Shown here: positions 8,261-17,164 of the stretch, piece by piece | Layout: every line of letters starts with the position of its first letter | Numbering within the stretch: position 1 is the first letter of the stretch | Origin: Mycolicibacterium thermoresistibile | Lineage (GTDB): Bacteria; Actinomycetota; Actinomycetes; Mycobacteriales; Mycobacteriaceae | DNA: 64,000 bases | Reading direction: 5' to 3' | Assembly (NCBI RefSeq): GCF_900187065.1 | Contig: NZ_LT906483.1 | Span: 4,712,001 to 4,776,000, forward strand | The notes under the pieces: model-generated | Databases searched by the model: none | Told to the model about the DNA's origin: nothing | Seen by the model: only the letters and a program-made list of their open reading frames with translations | Program-made: the position numbers and the translations under genes

Positions 8261-9181
8261 TCAGATCACCCGCTTTCCCCGACGGGCCCGCCGGCGCACG
8301 TCGGCGAGCAACACGTGGCTGCCGCCCTGCCGCACGAACGGCGGCAGGAACCGGTTGACGAACGCCACCAGGAGGAACAACTGCTCGAAGCGGCGTTGCC
8401 GGCGGTCGGACCACCGCACCCCCAGCGCATCCCGGAACACCGGCGCCAGAAACCCCACGGTCAGGAACCTCAGCAACGGCCGGAAGGGCCGGCCCAGCAC
8501 GGGCGTGATCATCGTCAGATCGAGCAGATCGGACAGGTATGCCCGGGCCCGGTCGTCCACCACGACCCGCGCACAGGCGTTGTTCCAGTACTCGTCGAAA
8601 GCGGCGCGGGTGGGCGGCCACTGCGACTCGGCCACCTGCAGGGTGGTGCCGAGGGGCCGGGCCGACCGGTAGAACTCCTCGGCCTGCCCGGGAGTCATCT
8701 CCCCGCGCAGCAGCCGATAGCTGTCCTCCAGCCCGACGAACAGGCAGGCCGCCACCCACATCTGCAACTCGCGGTCGAAAGCGTTGTAACGCACCGGGCT
8801 TCGACGATCCGACACGACGTGGCGGTGCACCCCGTCGACCGCCGCCCGGAACATCGCCCGGTCGGATTCCGAGCCGAACACCGCGACCGCCAGATACTGG
8901 AACGTGGTGCGGGCCCGTTTCCACGGATGTTTCATCAGGTTGCCGGAGTCGACCCTGCTCTCCATCACGCCGTAGGCCACCTCCGGTCGGGACAGCTGCA
9001 TGATGACGTTGGCGGCGCCGGCGGCGAACGCCCAGAAGTCCATCGCGTCGGCGACGGTGACCGGCGCGTCACTCCACCGTGCGGTGCGCCGGGTGATGTG
9101 GATCCGGGTGTCGGTGACGGTCAGGCCGGATCCGGACGCCGGGTGGGGATCGGACGCTCGGTGGGGATCGAACAGCGACAT
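8261..9181 (-). CDS. oxygenase MpaB family protein (DUF2236, latex-clearing-protein-like)
   Basis: A 306-residue DUF2236/MpaB-type protein, a family of haem b-dependent oxygenases that includes rubber-cleaving latex-clearing protein and fungal MpaB. The conserved block GVMESRVDSGNLMKHPWKRARTTFQYLAVAVFGS is unmistakable (it spans about 72-105, with the Lys-His pair and the Arg-Thr segment), and VHRHV near residue 120 supplies further conserved His residues. There is no signal peptide, unlike secreted latex-clearing proteins. The start ATG 9181 opens a short Pro/Ser/Gly-rich lead. It forms an apparent operon with the small membrane protein behind it. Mycobacterial members have no settled substrate. 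Confidence 0.82.
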   Translation of the reverse strand: MSLFDPHRASDPHPASGSGLTVTDTRIHITRRTARWSDAPVTVADAMDFWAFAAGAANVIMQLSRPEVAYGVMESRVDSGNLMKHPWKRARTTFQYLAVAVFGSESDRAMFRAAVDGVHRHVVSDRRSPVRYNAFDRELQMWVAACLFVGLEDSYRLLRGEMTPGQAEEFYRSARPLGTTLQVAESQWPPTRAAFDEYWNNACARVVVDDRARAYLSDLLDLTMITPVLGRPFRPLLRFLTVGFLAPVFRDALGVRWSDRRQRRFEQLFLLVAFVNRFLPPFVRQGGSHVLLADVRRRARRGKRVI

Positions 9182-9260
9182 GTCGACTTCCGTTCACTGC
9201 CGGGTGTTCGCAGCGTCTCACACCTCAAACACCCCCGCAAGGCCCGAACCGCTGGGCACA

Positions 9261-9266
9261 TAGGCT
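9261..9266 (+). promoter_or_regulatory. leaderless-type -10 element (TAGGCT)
   Basis: TAGGCT is followed by seven bases and a GTG at 9274 that opens in frame with the membrane protein at 9367. It could drive a leaderless mRNA starting at 9274 (107 residues) or simply a 5' leader for the ATG at 9367. Confidence 0.4.
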
Positions 9267-9366
9267 CGTCAAAGTGTCGTGGTACCGGGCTTGGATCGGG
9301 TTCAAAACAGCCAGCGGGAGGCGAATCGGCATTAACATTACGTGCGATCCGATCCGAAGGCAGGCG

Positions 9367-9597
9367 ATGTCATTGCTGACCAAGCTGCGTCAGTTGCTGA
9401 GCTATCAACTGACCATCGCGGAACTGATCGGGCTCGGCATCATCGTCGGGGCGCCGTATCTGATCATCGGGATGGTCTGGTCGAGTACCCACACCGAACA
9501 TCTGCAGGGCATGCAGGGTGCCGATCTGGTGGTCTCGTTCCTGGGTTCGATCGTGTCCTGGCCGGTGCTGCTGTTCTCCGACGTCTGCATGACCTGA
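9367..9597 (+). CDS. small two-helix membrane protein, paralogue of the one at 8008-8256
   Basis: A 76-residue protein with two hydrophobic segments (about 17-38 and 52-72) and a C-terminus ending DVCMT. The ATG at 9367 is chosen because the paralogue across the oxygenase gene starts at the equivalent residue and GAAGGCAGG lies upstream. A GTG at 9274, with a perfect leaderless -10 element, would add 31 polar residues and cannot be excluded. It is divergent from the MpaB-like gene across a shared promoter region. The function is not recognised. Confidence 0.6.
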   Translation: MSLLTKLRQLLSYQLTIAELIGLGIIVGAPYLIIGMVWSSTHTEHLQGMQGADLVVSFLGSIVSWPVLLFSDVCMT

Positions 9598-9604
9598 ACC
9601 GGTC

Positions 9605-11986
9605 TCAGGCGGTGCGGTGCGCTCCGGTCGTGAGCATCCGCCGGCGGATCGGTTCCCGTCCGGGCGGCTGGGGCGGGGGCGGCAGCAACGCCTTACGCGG
9701 CCGCATCGGCACCACCGTCGGTTCGGTGGTCCGCAGCTTCAACGGCTCCCCGGCGTGCCGGATGGTCAACTCCCCGTACGGTCCGTCCCGCAACGTGTAG
9801 GTGATCTGCTCGTGGGTGATGTCGACCTTGACCCGGAATCCCCGCCACCGCAACCGGAACCGCAACCGGGTGATGCCCGACGGCAGCGCCGGGTCGAGCT
9901 GCAGGACACCGTCGTCGTCGCGCAGCCCGCCGAAGCCCTCGACCAGCGCGGTCCAGGCGCCGGCCAGTGAGGCCATGTGCAGCCCGTCGCGGGTGTTGTG
10001 GTGCAGATCGCGCAGATCGACCAGCGCGGCCTCGTAGGTGTAGTCGTGGGCCAACTCCAGATGCCCGACCTCCGCGCACATCACCGCCTGGGTGAACGCC
10101 GACAGCGAGGAGTCGCGGGTGGTGCGCCGCTCGTAATAGTCGACGTTGCGGGCCTTCTGCTCGGGGGTGAAGGCGTGGCTCTGCCAGTGCATCGCCAGCA
10201 CCAGGTCGGCCTGTTTGATCACCTGCGACGGGTACAACCGCACGTATGGTTCGTACTTGAGCAGCGGATACCTCGTGTTGGTGGTGAAATCCCATTCGCG
10301 CAGGGTGGTGAACCCCTCGCACTGCTGGTGCACCCCGAGTTCCTCGTCGTAGGGGATGTGCACCGCGTCGGCGGCCGCCAGCCAGGCTTCGGTCTCCTCG
10401 TCGGTGACGCCCAGTTCGCGGGCCAGGTCGGGGTGTCGGTTGCAGGCCGCCACCGCGGCCCGCAGATTGGCCGCGGCCATCAGGTTGGTGAACACGTTGT
10501 CGCGCACCACCGCGGTGTACTCGTCGGGGCCGGTGACCCCGTCCAGATGCCACACCCCGTGCCGGTCGTGGTGACCCAGCGACTGCCACAGCCGCGCCGT
10601 CTCGACCAGCACCGCCAATCCGCACTCGGCTTCCAGCGACTCGTCGCCGGTGACGATCCGGTAGCGCTCGAAGGCCATCGCGATGTCGGCGTTGACATGC
10701 CAGCCTGCGGTCCCGGCCGGCCAGTACGCCGAGCATTCCTGACCGGCGATCGTGCGCCACGGGAACGCCGCACCCTGCAGGTCGAGTTCGGCGGCGCGTT
10801 CCCGGGCCATGTCGAGGGTGGACGCCCGCCAGCGCAGCGCATCGGCGGCGGCGTACGGGGCGGTGTAGGTCAGCAACGGCAGCACATGACCTTCGGTGTC
10901 CCAGAACGCGTGCCCGTCGTAACCGGTGCCGGTGAGGCCCTTGGCCGGGATCGCGCGGCGTTCGGCGCGGGCGCTGGCCTGCAGCACGTGGAACAACCCG
11001 AAGCGCACCGCCTGCTGGCAGTCCGGATCGCCCTCCACCTCGACGTCGGCGCAGTCCCAGAAATCGTCGAGGTAGGCGCGCTGGGCGTCCAGCAGCCCCT
11101 GCCAGCCGGTGTAGCGGGCGATGGCGATCGCGCCGGCCGCCTGATCGCGCAGCGCCGGACGAGACCGCAGACTCGACCAGCCGTAGGCCAGCCACTTGAC
11201 GATCCGCAGTCGCTGGCCGGCGCGCAGCCCGCAGATCACCGTGGTGCGGGCCAGGTCGTCGGCCGCCTCGGTGTGCATCTCCATGCGGCCCGGCACCTCG
11301 ACCTGATGGGCCATCTCGGCGACCATCATCAGTTCGCTGGCGCGGGTGCGGTGGATGAGCACGGCCCCCGAGTCGGTGGTCTCATGGCAGACCGGCTCCA
11401 GTGGGCTCTCCAACGCCGCGGCCACCCGCGGGTCCCATTCCGGATGCGGGATGTCCTCGTTGGCGACCAGCTCGGACTGCACCGTGATCAGCGCGTACTC
11501 GTCGACCGGCTCCACGATGTACTCGATCGCGGCGACGGCCCGGTGCGCCAGCGAGACCACCCGGGTGGACCGCACCCGGACCTGCTTCCCGGCCGGCGAG
11601 CACCACCGGGCGTCGCGGCTCAGGGTGCCGGCCCGCAGATCCAGGATCCGCTCATGCGAGATCAGTTCGCCGTAGCGCAGGTCGAACGGTTCGTCGTCGA
11701 CCAGCAGCCGCATGATCTTGCCGTTGGTGACGTTGATCAGGGACTGACCGGACTCCGGGTAACCGTAGCCGGCCTCGGCGTAGGGCAGCGGACGGAATTC
11801 GAAGAACGCGTTGAGGTAGGTGCCGGGCAGCCCGTGCGGCTCGCCCTCGTCGAGGTTGCCCCGCATCCCGATGTGGCCGTTGGACAGGGCGAACAGCGAT
11901 TCGGTTTCGTCGAGCAGTTCGAAATCCAGCCGGGTCTCGCGGACCCGCCAGGGCTCGACTGGGATGATGTCCTCGGCCGGGCTCAC
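9605..11986 (-). CDS. glycoside hydrolase family 65 protein (disaccharide phosphorylase type)
   Basis: A 793-residue GH65 enzyme. Layout is an N-terminal beta-sandwich (about 1-290), an (alpha/alpha)6 catalytic barrel (about 330-690) and a C-terminal beta domain. The general acid is Glu489 in the motif VTGPDEYT, and the substrate-binding WDTEGHVLPLLTY block precedes it. GH65 enzymes phosphorolyse maltose, trehalose or kojibiose to beta-glucose-1-phosphate plus glucose. The next gene, overlapping by four bases, encodes a beta-phosphoglucomutase-type HAD protein that would convert that product to glucose-6-phosphate. The pair corresponds to the mycobacterial Rv3401/Rv3400 arrangement. Phosphorylase against hydrolase activity, and the disaccharide, are not determined by sequence. 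Confidence 0.88.
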   Translation of the reverse strand: MSPAEDIIPVEPWRVRETRLDFELLDETESLFALSNGHIGMRGNLDEGEPHGLPGTYLNAFFEFRPLPYAEAGYGYPESGQSLINVTNGKIMRLLVDDEPFDLRYGELISHERILDLRAGTLSRDARWCSPAGKQVRVRSTRVVSLAHRAVAAIEYIVEPVDEYALITVQSELVANEDIPHPEWDPRVAAALESPLEPVCHETTDSGAVLIHRTRASELMMVAEMAHQVEVPGRMEMHTEAADDLARTTVICGLRAGQRLRIVKWLAYGWSSLRSRPALRDQAAGAIAIARYTGWQGLLDAQRAYLDDFWDCADVEVEGDPDCQQAVRFGLFHVLQASARAERRAIPAKGLTGTGYDGHAFWDTEGHVLPLLTYTAPYAAADALRWRASTLDMARERAAELDLQGAAFPWRTIAGQECSAYWPAGTAGWHVNADIAMAFERYRIVTGDESLEAECGLAVLVETARLWQSLGHHDRHGVWHLDGVTGPDEYTAVVRDNVFTNLMAAANLRAAVAACNRHPDLARELGVTDEETEAWLAAADAVHIPYDEELGVHQQCEGFTTLREWDFTTNTRYPLLKYEPYVRLYPSQVIKQADLVLAMHWQSHAFTPEQKARNVDYYERRTTRDSSLSAFTQAVMCAEVGHLELAHDYTYEAALVDLRDLHHNTRDGLHMASLAGAWTALVEGFGGLRDDDGVLQLDPALPSGITRLRFRLRWRGFRVKVDITHEQITYTLRDGPYGELTIRHAGEPLKLRTTEPTVVPMRPRKALLPPPPQPPGREPIRRRMLTTGAHRTA

Positions 11987-12723
11987 GGCGTCAACAACTC
12001 GGCCAGATCGGTGACGACGATGTCGGCGCCGTTGCGGCGCAACGCTTCCGCCTGCCCCACCCGGTCCACTCCGACGACCAGGCCGAAGCCCCCGGCCCGG
12101 CCGGCGGCCACCCCGGACAGCGCATCCTCGAACACCGCGCCGTGTTGCGGCGGCACCTGCAACAGTTCGGCGGCCCGCAGAAACGAGTCGGGCGCCGGTT
12201 TACCGGGTAGCTGTTCCTCGCGCATGGTCACTCCGTCGACACGGTACTGCACGAAGCGATCCAACCCGGTGACCTCGAGTATCTGTCGGCCGTTCGCGCT
12301 GGACGTCACCACCGCCACCCCCAGACCGGCGTCCACCACCGCGGCGAGGTAGCGGCGCGAACCTTCGAAGACCTCCACCCCCTCGGCCTCGAGGATCTGG
12401 TGGAACACGACGTTCTTGCGGTTGCCGAGGCCGTGCACGGTCTCGGTCGCCGGGTCGTCGTCGTAGTGGCCGTCGGGCAGCTTGATGGACCGGCTGGCCA
12501 GAAACGACCGCACTCCGTCCTCCCGCTTCTTGCCGTCCACGTAGTGGTGGTAGTCGGCGTCGATGTCGAACGGGACGAACTCGGCGCCGGTGCGCGCCGC
12601 ACGGTCGCGCAGATACTCGTCGAACATCGCCTTCCACGCCTTGCGGTGGACGCCGGCGGTGTCGGTGAGCACCCCGTCGAGGTCGAACAGACAGGCGCGG
12701 ATGTGGTCGGGCAGCCCCAGCAC
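11983..12723 (-). CDS. beta-phosphoglucomutase family HAD hydrolase
   Basis: A 246-residue HAD protein. The motif FDLDGVLTDT supplies the nucleophile Asp14 and acid/base Asp16; the all-helical cap follows (about 20-110), motif II Ser is in VVTSSANG and the C-terminal acidic motif is VFEDALSGVAAG. Beta-phosphoglucomutases interconvert beta-glucose-1-phosphate and glucose-6-phosphate. The stop overlaps the GTG start of the GH65 gene (GTGA), indicating translational coupling in one sugar-phosphate pathway. The GTG start at 12723 has GAGGTGAA upstream. The cap has the His-Arg-Lys-Ala-Trp segment seen in this subfamily. Confidence 0.87.
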   Translation of the reverse strand: MLGLPDHIRACLFDLDGVLTDTAGVHRKAWKAMFDEYLRDRAARTGAEFVPFDIDADYHHYVDGKKREDGVRSFLASRSIKLPDGHYDDDPATETVHGLGNRKNVVFHQILEAEGVEVFEGSRRYLAAVVDAGLGVAVVTSSANGRQILEVTGLDRFVQYRVDGVTMREEQLPGKPAPDSFLRAAELLQVPPQHGAVFEDALSGVAAGRAGGFGLVVGVDRVGQAEALRRNGADIVVTDLAELLTP

Positions 12724-12805
12724 GAATTCACCTCGGACTCTCGGACATCGGTCGGACCTGACCCCTTCATACCCGGTCGGTCACCCGGCAGGGCGACAGG
12801 AGGGG

Positions 12806-13645
12806 CTACAGGATGGGCCGCCCGCCGGTGACCGCGATCCTGGCGCCGGAGATGTAGCTGCCCTCGTCGGCGGCCAGCAGCACGTACGCGCCGGCCAGTT
12901 CGGCGGGCTGACCGGCGCGGCCCAGCGGGGTGTCGTCGCCGAACCGCGCCACCTTCTCCGGCGGCATGGTCGACGGGATCAGCGGCGTCCAGATCGGGCC
13001 CGGTGCGACACTGTTGACACGGATTCCCTTGTCCCCCAACATCTGGGCCAGGCTGGCCGAGAAGTTCGCGATCGCCGCCTTGGTCGCGGCGTACGGCGCC
13101 AGGGTGGGCGAGGGCATGTCGGAGTTCACCGACGAGCTCCCGATGATCGAGGCACCCGGCTTCAGGTGCGGCAGCGCCGCTTTCACCAGGTGGAAGTAGG
13201 CGCCGATGTTCAGCCGGAAGGTGTAGTCCCATTCCTCGTCGCTGATCTCCTCCAGCGTCGGGTGGGTCATCTGATGGGCGTGGTTGACCACCAGGACGTC
13301 CAGGCCGTCGAATTCGCTGACCGCACGGTCGATCACACTGCGGCAGTGGGCCGGGTCGGACAGGTCGCCGGGAACCAGCACACATCTGCGTCCCGCATCG
13401 GTGACAAGTTGCGCCACCTCGGCGGCGTCGTCGTCCTCGTTCAGGTAGGAGACCAGCACATCGGCTCCCTCGCGGGCGTAGGCGATCGCCACCGCCCGGC
13501 CGATCCCGCTGTCCCCGCCGGTGATCACCGCGCGTTTGCCGGTGAGTTTGCCCGATCCGCGGTAACTGGACTCACCGCAGTCCGGGACCGGATCCATCGC
13601 TGACTGTCGGCCGGGCACCTGCTGCTGTTGCTCCGGGAACCCCAT
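12806..13645 (-). CDS. SDR family oxidoreductase, general stress protein 39-like
   Basis: A 279-residue classical SDR with the extended Gln/Pro-rich N-terminus (about 1-38) typical of the YghA/GSP39 stress group. The cofactor motif TGGDSGIGRA, the structural NHA segment (in place of the usual NNAG), the catalytic Ser of GSSSVNS and the YAATK active-site motif are all present. It probably reduces aldehydes or ketones using NAD(P)H. ATG 13645 is preceded by GAAAGGA seven bases away; ATG 13672 upstream lacks this spacing. It lies behind the GH65 pair and in front of the divergent LLM gene. The altered NHAH in place of NNAG is notable but occurs in this subgroup. Confidence 0.86.
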   Translation of the reverse strand: MGFPEQQQQVPGRQSAMDPVPDCGESSYRGSGKLTGKRAVITGGDSGIGRAVAIAYAREGADVLVSYLNEDDDAAEVAQLVTDAGRRCVLVPGDLSDPAHCRSVIDRAVSEFDGLDVLVVNHAHQMTHPTLEEISDEEWDYTFRLNIGAYFHLVKAALPHLKPGASIIGSSSVNSDMPSPTLAPYAATKAAIANFSASLAQMLGDKGIRVNSVAPGPIWTPLIPSTMPPEKVARFGDDTPLGRAGQPAELAGAYVLLAADEGSYISGARIAVTGGRPIL

Positions 13646-13807
13646 CGGTGGTCCTTTCTTCGTCGGTCCCATTTCTTCGGTCGATCCGTGCTGGTTAACC
13701 GGCCACCGCGGGAACAAACCTGACGGGCGCGTTCCCGATTCAGCCCGCGCCCGCGGCGCCGGTCGGTGATACTGGTGCCGATCTCGCATCGCCGCCGGAG
13801 GAGGGCC

Positions 13808-14728
13808 ATGAAGTTCACGTTCGCGCTGCCGCACATGATGGAACTCGACGCGATGATGCAGCCCTGGGAGATGGCGGTGACCGGCGCGGATCAAACCCGG
13901 ATGGCCCGGCGCGCCGAGGAGTTGGGCTTCGACATGATCGCGGTTCCCGAGCACATCGTCATGCCGCGCGAACACGTCGACCTGTCCGGCGGGCACTGGC
14001 TGCACTCGACGATCGCACAGGCCTACTTCGCCGGCGCCACCGAACGCATCACGCTGAACTCGTGTGTGACGATCCTGCCGCTGCAGCATCCGCTGGTGAC
14101 CGCCAAGGCGCTGGCGACCGCGGACTGGCTCAGCGGCGGCCGGATGATGGTGACCTTCGGTGTGGGTTGGCTGCAACGCGAATTCGAGTTGCTCGGCGTG
14201 CCGTTCCGCAAGCGCGGCCGGATCGCCGACGAGTATCTGGCCGCGATCATCGAGCTGTGGACGCAGGACGAGCCGAGCTTCGCCGGGCAGTTCGTGTCGT
14301 TCGAGGACGTGGTGTTCGAACCCAAGCCGATCCAGCAGCCGCATCCGCCGATCTGGATCGGTGGTGACTCCGACGCCGCGTTGCGGCGGGCGGCCCGGTT
14401 CGCGTCCGGGTGGTTCACCTTCCTGACCAAACCGGAGGACATCGCCGCGCGGGTGGACATCATCACGTCGCAGCCGGAATACGACGGCCGCCCGTTCGAC
14501 GTGATGCACGGGCTCGGCACCAACCGCGTCGGCGAAGGGCATGTACCCACCGGCGATCGCGGCGCCTGGCCGGGGATGAGCGCCGCCGAACTCATCGACC
14601 GGATCGGTGCCCTGCACGAACACGGGGTCACCTACACGTCGGTGCCGATCCCGCCGGTGCGCGGTGTGGAGGAGTACCTCGACTACAGCCAGTGGGTCAT
14701 GGAGGAGATCGCGCCGAACGTGCCGTGA
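13808..14728 (+). CDS. LLM class oxidoreductase, probably F420-dependent
   Basis: A 306-residue TIM-barrel protein of the luciferase-like monooxygenase fold. Landmarks are EELGFDMIAVPEHIVMP near residue 38, the SGGRMMVTFGVGWLQREFELLGV block (about 109-131) and HPPIWIGGDSDAALRRAA (about 181). In mycobacteria this subgroup usually uses coenzyme F420 rather than FMN. The start ATG 13808 follows GCCGGAGGAGGG. It is followed by a 198-base convergent spacer rich in short GTGCAT and CACCATCGAC repeats. The substrate is unknown. Confidence 0.86.
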   Translation: MKFTFALPHMMELDAMMQPWEMAVTGADQTRMARRAEELGFDMIAVPEHIVMPREHVDLSGGHWLHSTIAQAYFAGATERITLNSCVTILPLQHPLVTAKALATADWLSGGRMMVTFGVGWLQREFELLGVPFRKRGRIADEYLAAIIELWTQDEPSFAGQFVSFEDVVFEPKPIQQPHPPIWIGGDSDAALRRAARFASGWFTFLTKPEDIAARVDIITSQPEYDGRPFDVMHGLGTNRVGEGHVPTGDRGAWPGMSAAELIDRIGALHEHGVTYTSVPIPPVRGVEEYLDYSQWVMEEIAPNVP

Positions 14729-14926
14729 CGGTGCCGGGCGTGCATTCGTTGCGGTGGGCGTGCATGAGCTGAGCCGACCGTGCATCCACGGTGCGATACG
14801 AGGCGATTTCCCGCAGCCGTCTCACCATCGACACCACCACCGCACCATCGACCCAGCCACCGCACGACCACCGCGCTCAGGCCACAGTCATCGCGGGCGG
14901 CGCATCACCGATGCGCCCCGGTCCTG

Positions 14927-15910
14927 CTACCGGTGCTGCTCGAGGAAGAACCGGGCCGCCTTGGCGATGGAATCCTCCACCGGTTCGGGTTTGAAACCCA
15001 GTTCCCGTTCGGCCTTGCTGTGGTCGAGCGGTGACATCAGCTCGGCCATCTTGAGTCCGACATGGGCGAACATCAGATCGCGGCGCAGCAGCCGGGCCGC
15101 CAGATCGTTCCCGCGGGCGGCCACGCTCAGCACCGGCAGCGGCAGCCCGAACCACGGTGCCCGCCGCCCGACCGCCTCGGCGGCGATGGCGTGCACCTCG
15201 CGGGTGTGCAGATAGCGGTCGGAGATGATGTACCGCTCCCCCACCCGGCCCTGCTCGGCGGCCAGCAGCATGGCCCGGGCGGCGTCCTCGATGCCCACCA
15301 CCTCCGCGGACCAGCCCAGATAGAACGGGAACCGGCCGGTGGCGACCATCGCCAGCAGCCGGCCGTGCGGGGTCGGCTGCCAGTCGCCCGGACCGTAGGT
15401 GGTGGAGATGCACAACGCCACCGCGGGCAGACCGCGCTCCCGGGCATACCGCAGCACCAGCTGTTCGGCGGCGACCCGCGCCTCGATGTACGCCCCGCCC
15501 TCGGTCCAGTTGTGCGGGTCGTCCTCGGTGACCGGCCGATACGGGTTGATCGCCATCGTGCCTGTGGTACTGGTGAACAGGAACCGGTTCAGGTCGGCTT
15601 CGACGGCGGCGTCGAGCACATGGCGCAGCCCCTCGACGTTGGTGCGGAACAACGGGGCCGGATCGCGCAACCACATCCGGGCGTCGACGACGCAGTAGTA
15701 CACGTCGTCGACGCCGGTCATCGCGGCGCGCAGGGCGGCGTCGTCGAACACGTCGCCGTGACAGCGTTCCACGTCGAGGTCGTCGATGCCGCGGGTCATG
15801 CTGGTGGTGCGCACCATCACCCGGACGTCGTGGCCTTCGCGCACCAGCTGGCGGGTGACATGAGACCCGAGGAATCCGCTTGCGCCGATGACCAGCTTCT
15901 TCTTCGCCAC
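14927..15910 (-). CDS. extended SDR, NAD-dependent epimerase/dehydratase (dihydroflavonol-reductase-like)
   Basis: A 327-residue extended SDR. The NAD(P)-binding motif GASGFLG is at 9-15 and the Asp/Arg-rich second strand follows. The active-site helix reads YIEARVAAE, so the usual YxxxK Lys is replaced by Arg145 after Tyr141; the Thr/Ser catalytic position lies in FTSTTGTM (about 112-119). This replacement may lower activity or change chemistry. The GTG start at 15910 directly precedes AKKKLVIGASG. It is divergent from the small gene at 15997, sharing an 86-base promoter region. The substrate is unknown; sterol- or flavonoid-type ketoreductases are the nearest family analogues. Confidence 0.82.
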   Translation of the reverse strand: MAKKKLVIGASGFLGSHVTRQLVREGHDVRVMVRTTSMTRGIDDLDVERCHGDVFDDAALRAAMTGVDDVYYCVVDARMWLRDPAPLFRTNVEGLRHVLDAAVEADLNRFLFTSTTGTMAINPYRPVTEDDPHNWTEGGAYIEARVAAEQLVLRYARERGLPAVALCISTTYGPGDWQPTPHGRLLAMVATGRFPFYLGWSAEVVGIEDAARAMLLAAEQGRVGERYIISDRYLHTREVHAIAAEAVGRRAPWFGLPLPVLSVAARGNDLAARLLRRDLMFAHVGLKMAELMSPLDHSKAERELGFKPEPVEDSIAKAARFFLEQHR

Positions 15911-15996
15911 GCAAGCACTGTCACATGACCTGCGCGACGGTGCCGGTCGTTTCGGTGAAAATGCGGTCCGCCGCCCGGCAGTAGGATCAGCGCTCG

Positions 15997-16392
15997 ATGA
16001 GAGCCATCGTGTTGCTGGCCCAGGCCGGGCACCTCGACAAGGCCGGCACCGTGCACGCGCTGGGGCTGGGCTGGACGACCAGTCCCACCCCCACCCCCCA
16101 GCACGTGCTGATCGTCTTCGTCGAGGTGGAGTGGTCCGAGATCGGGAAGGAGTTCCCGATCCGGGCGGAGCTGATCGACAGCGACGGCAATCAGGTCGCC
16201 CAGACCGAAGAGAACACCATCAAGGCCAGACGCCATCCGGTGCATCCGGCGGGCACACCGGTCACCATCCCGTTCATCGCGACGATCCCGACGCTGAACC
16301 TCAAGGTCGGCGAACGTTATCAGTGGCGGGTCACCATCAACGGGGAGATGCATGAGGACTGGCTGGCCGGGTTCACCGTCACCAACGACTGA
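15997..16392 (+). CDS. hypothetical cytosolic beta-sandwich protein
   Basis: A 131-residue protein with strongly alternating strands (HVLIVFVEVEWSEIG, FPIRAELIDSDGN, TIPFIATIPTL, RYQWRVTINGE), suggesting an immunoglobulin-like sandwich similar to DUF6941-type proteins. There is no signal peptide or membrane segment. A TAGGAT -10 element lies nine bases before the ATG, close to leaderless geometry. The histidine phosphatase gene overlaps its 3' end by 41 bases in another frame, so the two are probably cotranscribed. No biochemical function is recognised. Confidence 0.7.
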   Translation: MRAIVLLAQAGHLDKAGTVHALGLGWTTSPTPTPQHVLIVFVEVEWSEIGKEFPIRAELIDSDGNQVAQTEENTIKARRHPVHPAGTPVTIPFIATIPTLNLKVGERYQWRVTINGEMHEDWLAGFTVTND

Positions 16393-17125
16393 TTTCCGGC
16401 TGGGCCGGATCCTCGCGGTGCTGCTGCTGGCCTGCGCCCTGGCGGCACCGGCGGGCATCCCGGGTTCGGTTCCGACGGCGCGAGCGGCTGGTCCGGCGGT
16501 GATGACGCTGACCCTGGTCCGGCACGCCGAATCGATGGGCAACGCGTCCGGGGTCATCGACAGTTCCACCCCCGGTCCCCCGCTCAGCCCGCTGGGCTGG
16601 GTGCAGGCGCAGGTGGTGGCGGCCGAGCTGGCCGGGGGCGGCCACGACGGCCTCTACGCCTCGACGATGATCCGCACCCAGCAGACCGCGGAGCCGTTGG
16701 CGAACCTGACCGGCGAACCGGTCGTGGTGCTGCCGGGGCTGCGGGAGATCGAGGCCGGCGTCTTCGAAGGCCAACCCGAAGCCAGTGCCGGCGACTACTC
16801 GGGTGGCTATTTCACCGCGCCGGCCCGGTGGCTGCGCGGCGACCGCAGCGCGCGCATCCCCGGGTCGATCGACGGCAACGAGTTCGACGCCCGCTTCGAC
16901 GAGGCCGTGCAGCAGATCCACGCCGACGGCGCGGTCAACCCGGTGGCGTTCGCCCACGCCGCGTCGATCATGGTGTGGGTGATGATGAACGTCGACAATC
17001 CGGACCCGGACCTGCTGCTGCAGCGGCCGTTGCGCAACACCGGCCGGGTGGTGCTCACCGGCAGTCCCGGGCAGGGCTGGACGCTCGTCGACTGGGACGG
17101 CATCCCCGTCCGACACCGGCCCTGA
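16352..17125 (+). CDS. exported histidine phosphatase family protein
   Basis: A 257-residue phosphoglycerate-mutase-like phosphatase. Residues about 18-46 form a signal peptide (basic lead, hydrophobic LAVLLLACALAAPAGIPG, then ARA before the mature chain). The catalytic motif is LVRHAES with the phospho-accepting His58 (RHA rather than RHG), followed by STMIRTQQTAEPL and the second His in VAFAHAASI. It probably dephosphorylates a substrate outside the membrane. The ATG at 16352 overlaps the previous gene by 41 bases; a GTG near 16418 is possible but would cut the signal peptide. A duplicated CTGAGACCGGGC lies at the 3' end. Confidence 0.82.
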   Translation: MRTGWPGSPSPTTDFRLGRILAVLLLACALAAPAGIPGSVPTARAAGPAVMTLTLVRHAESMGNASGVIDSSTPGPPLSPLGWVQAQVVAAELAGGGHDGLYASTMIRTQQTAEPLANLTGEPVVVLPGLREIEAGVFEGQPEASAGDYSGGYFTAPARWLRGDRSARIPGSIDGNEFDARFDEAVQQIHADGAVNPVAFAHAASIMVWVMMNVDNPDPDLLLQRPLRNTGRVVLTGSPGQGWTLVDWDGIPVRHRP

Positions 17126-17164
17126 GACCGGGCCTGAGACCGGGCCTCACGAAGACGCAGGTCC

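Noticed and set aside
9977..12352. A 791-codon open frame on the plus strand
   Set aside because: Antisense to the GH65 and phosphoglucomutase genes, whose motifs and overlapping start/stop are clear; composition is non-protein-like.
14729..14926. Possible small gene in the convergent spacer
   Set aside because: Only short repeats (GTGCAT, CACCATCGAC) and proline/threonine-rich frames without starts are found.
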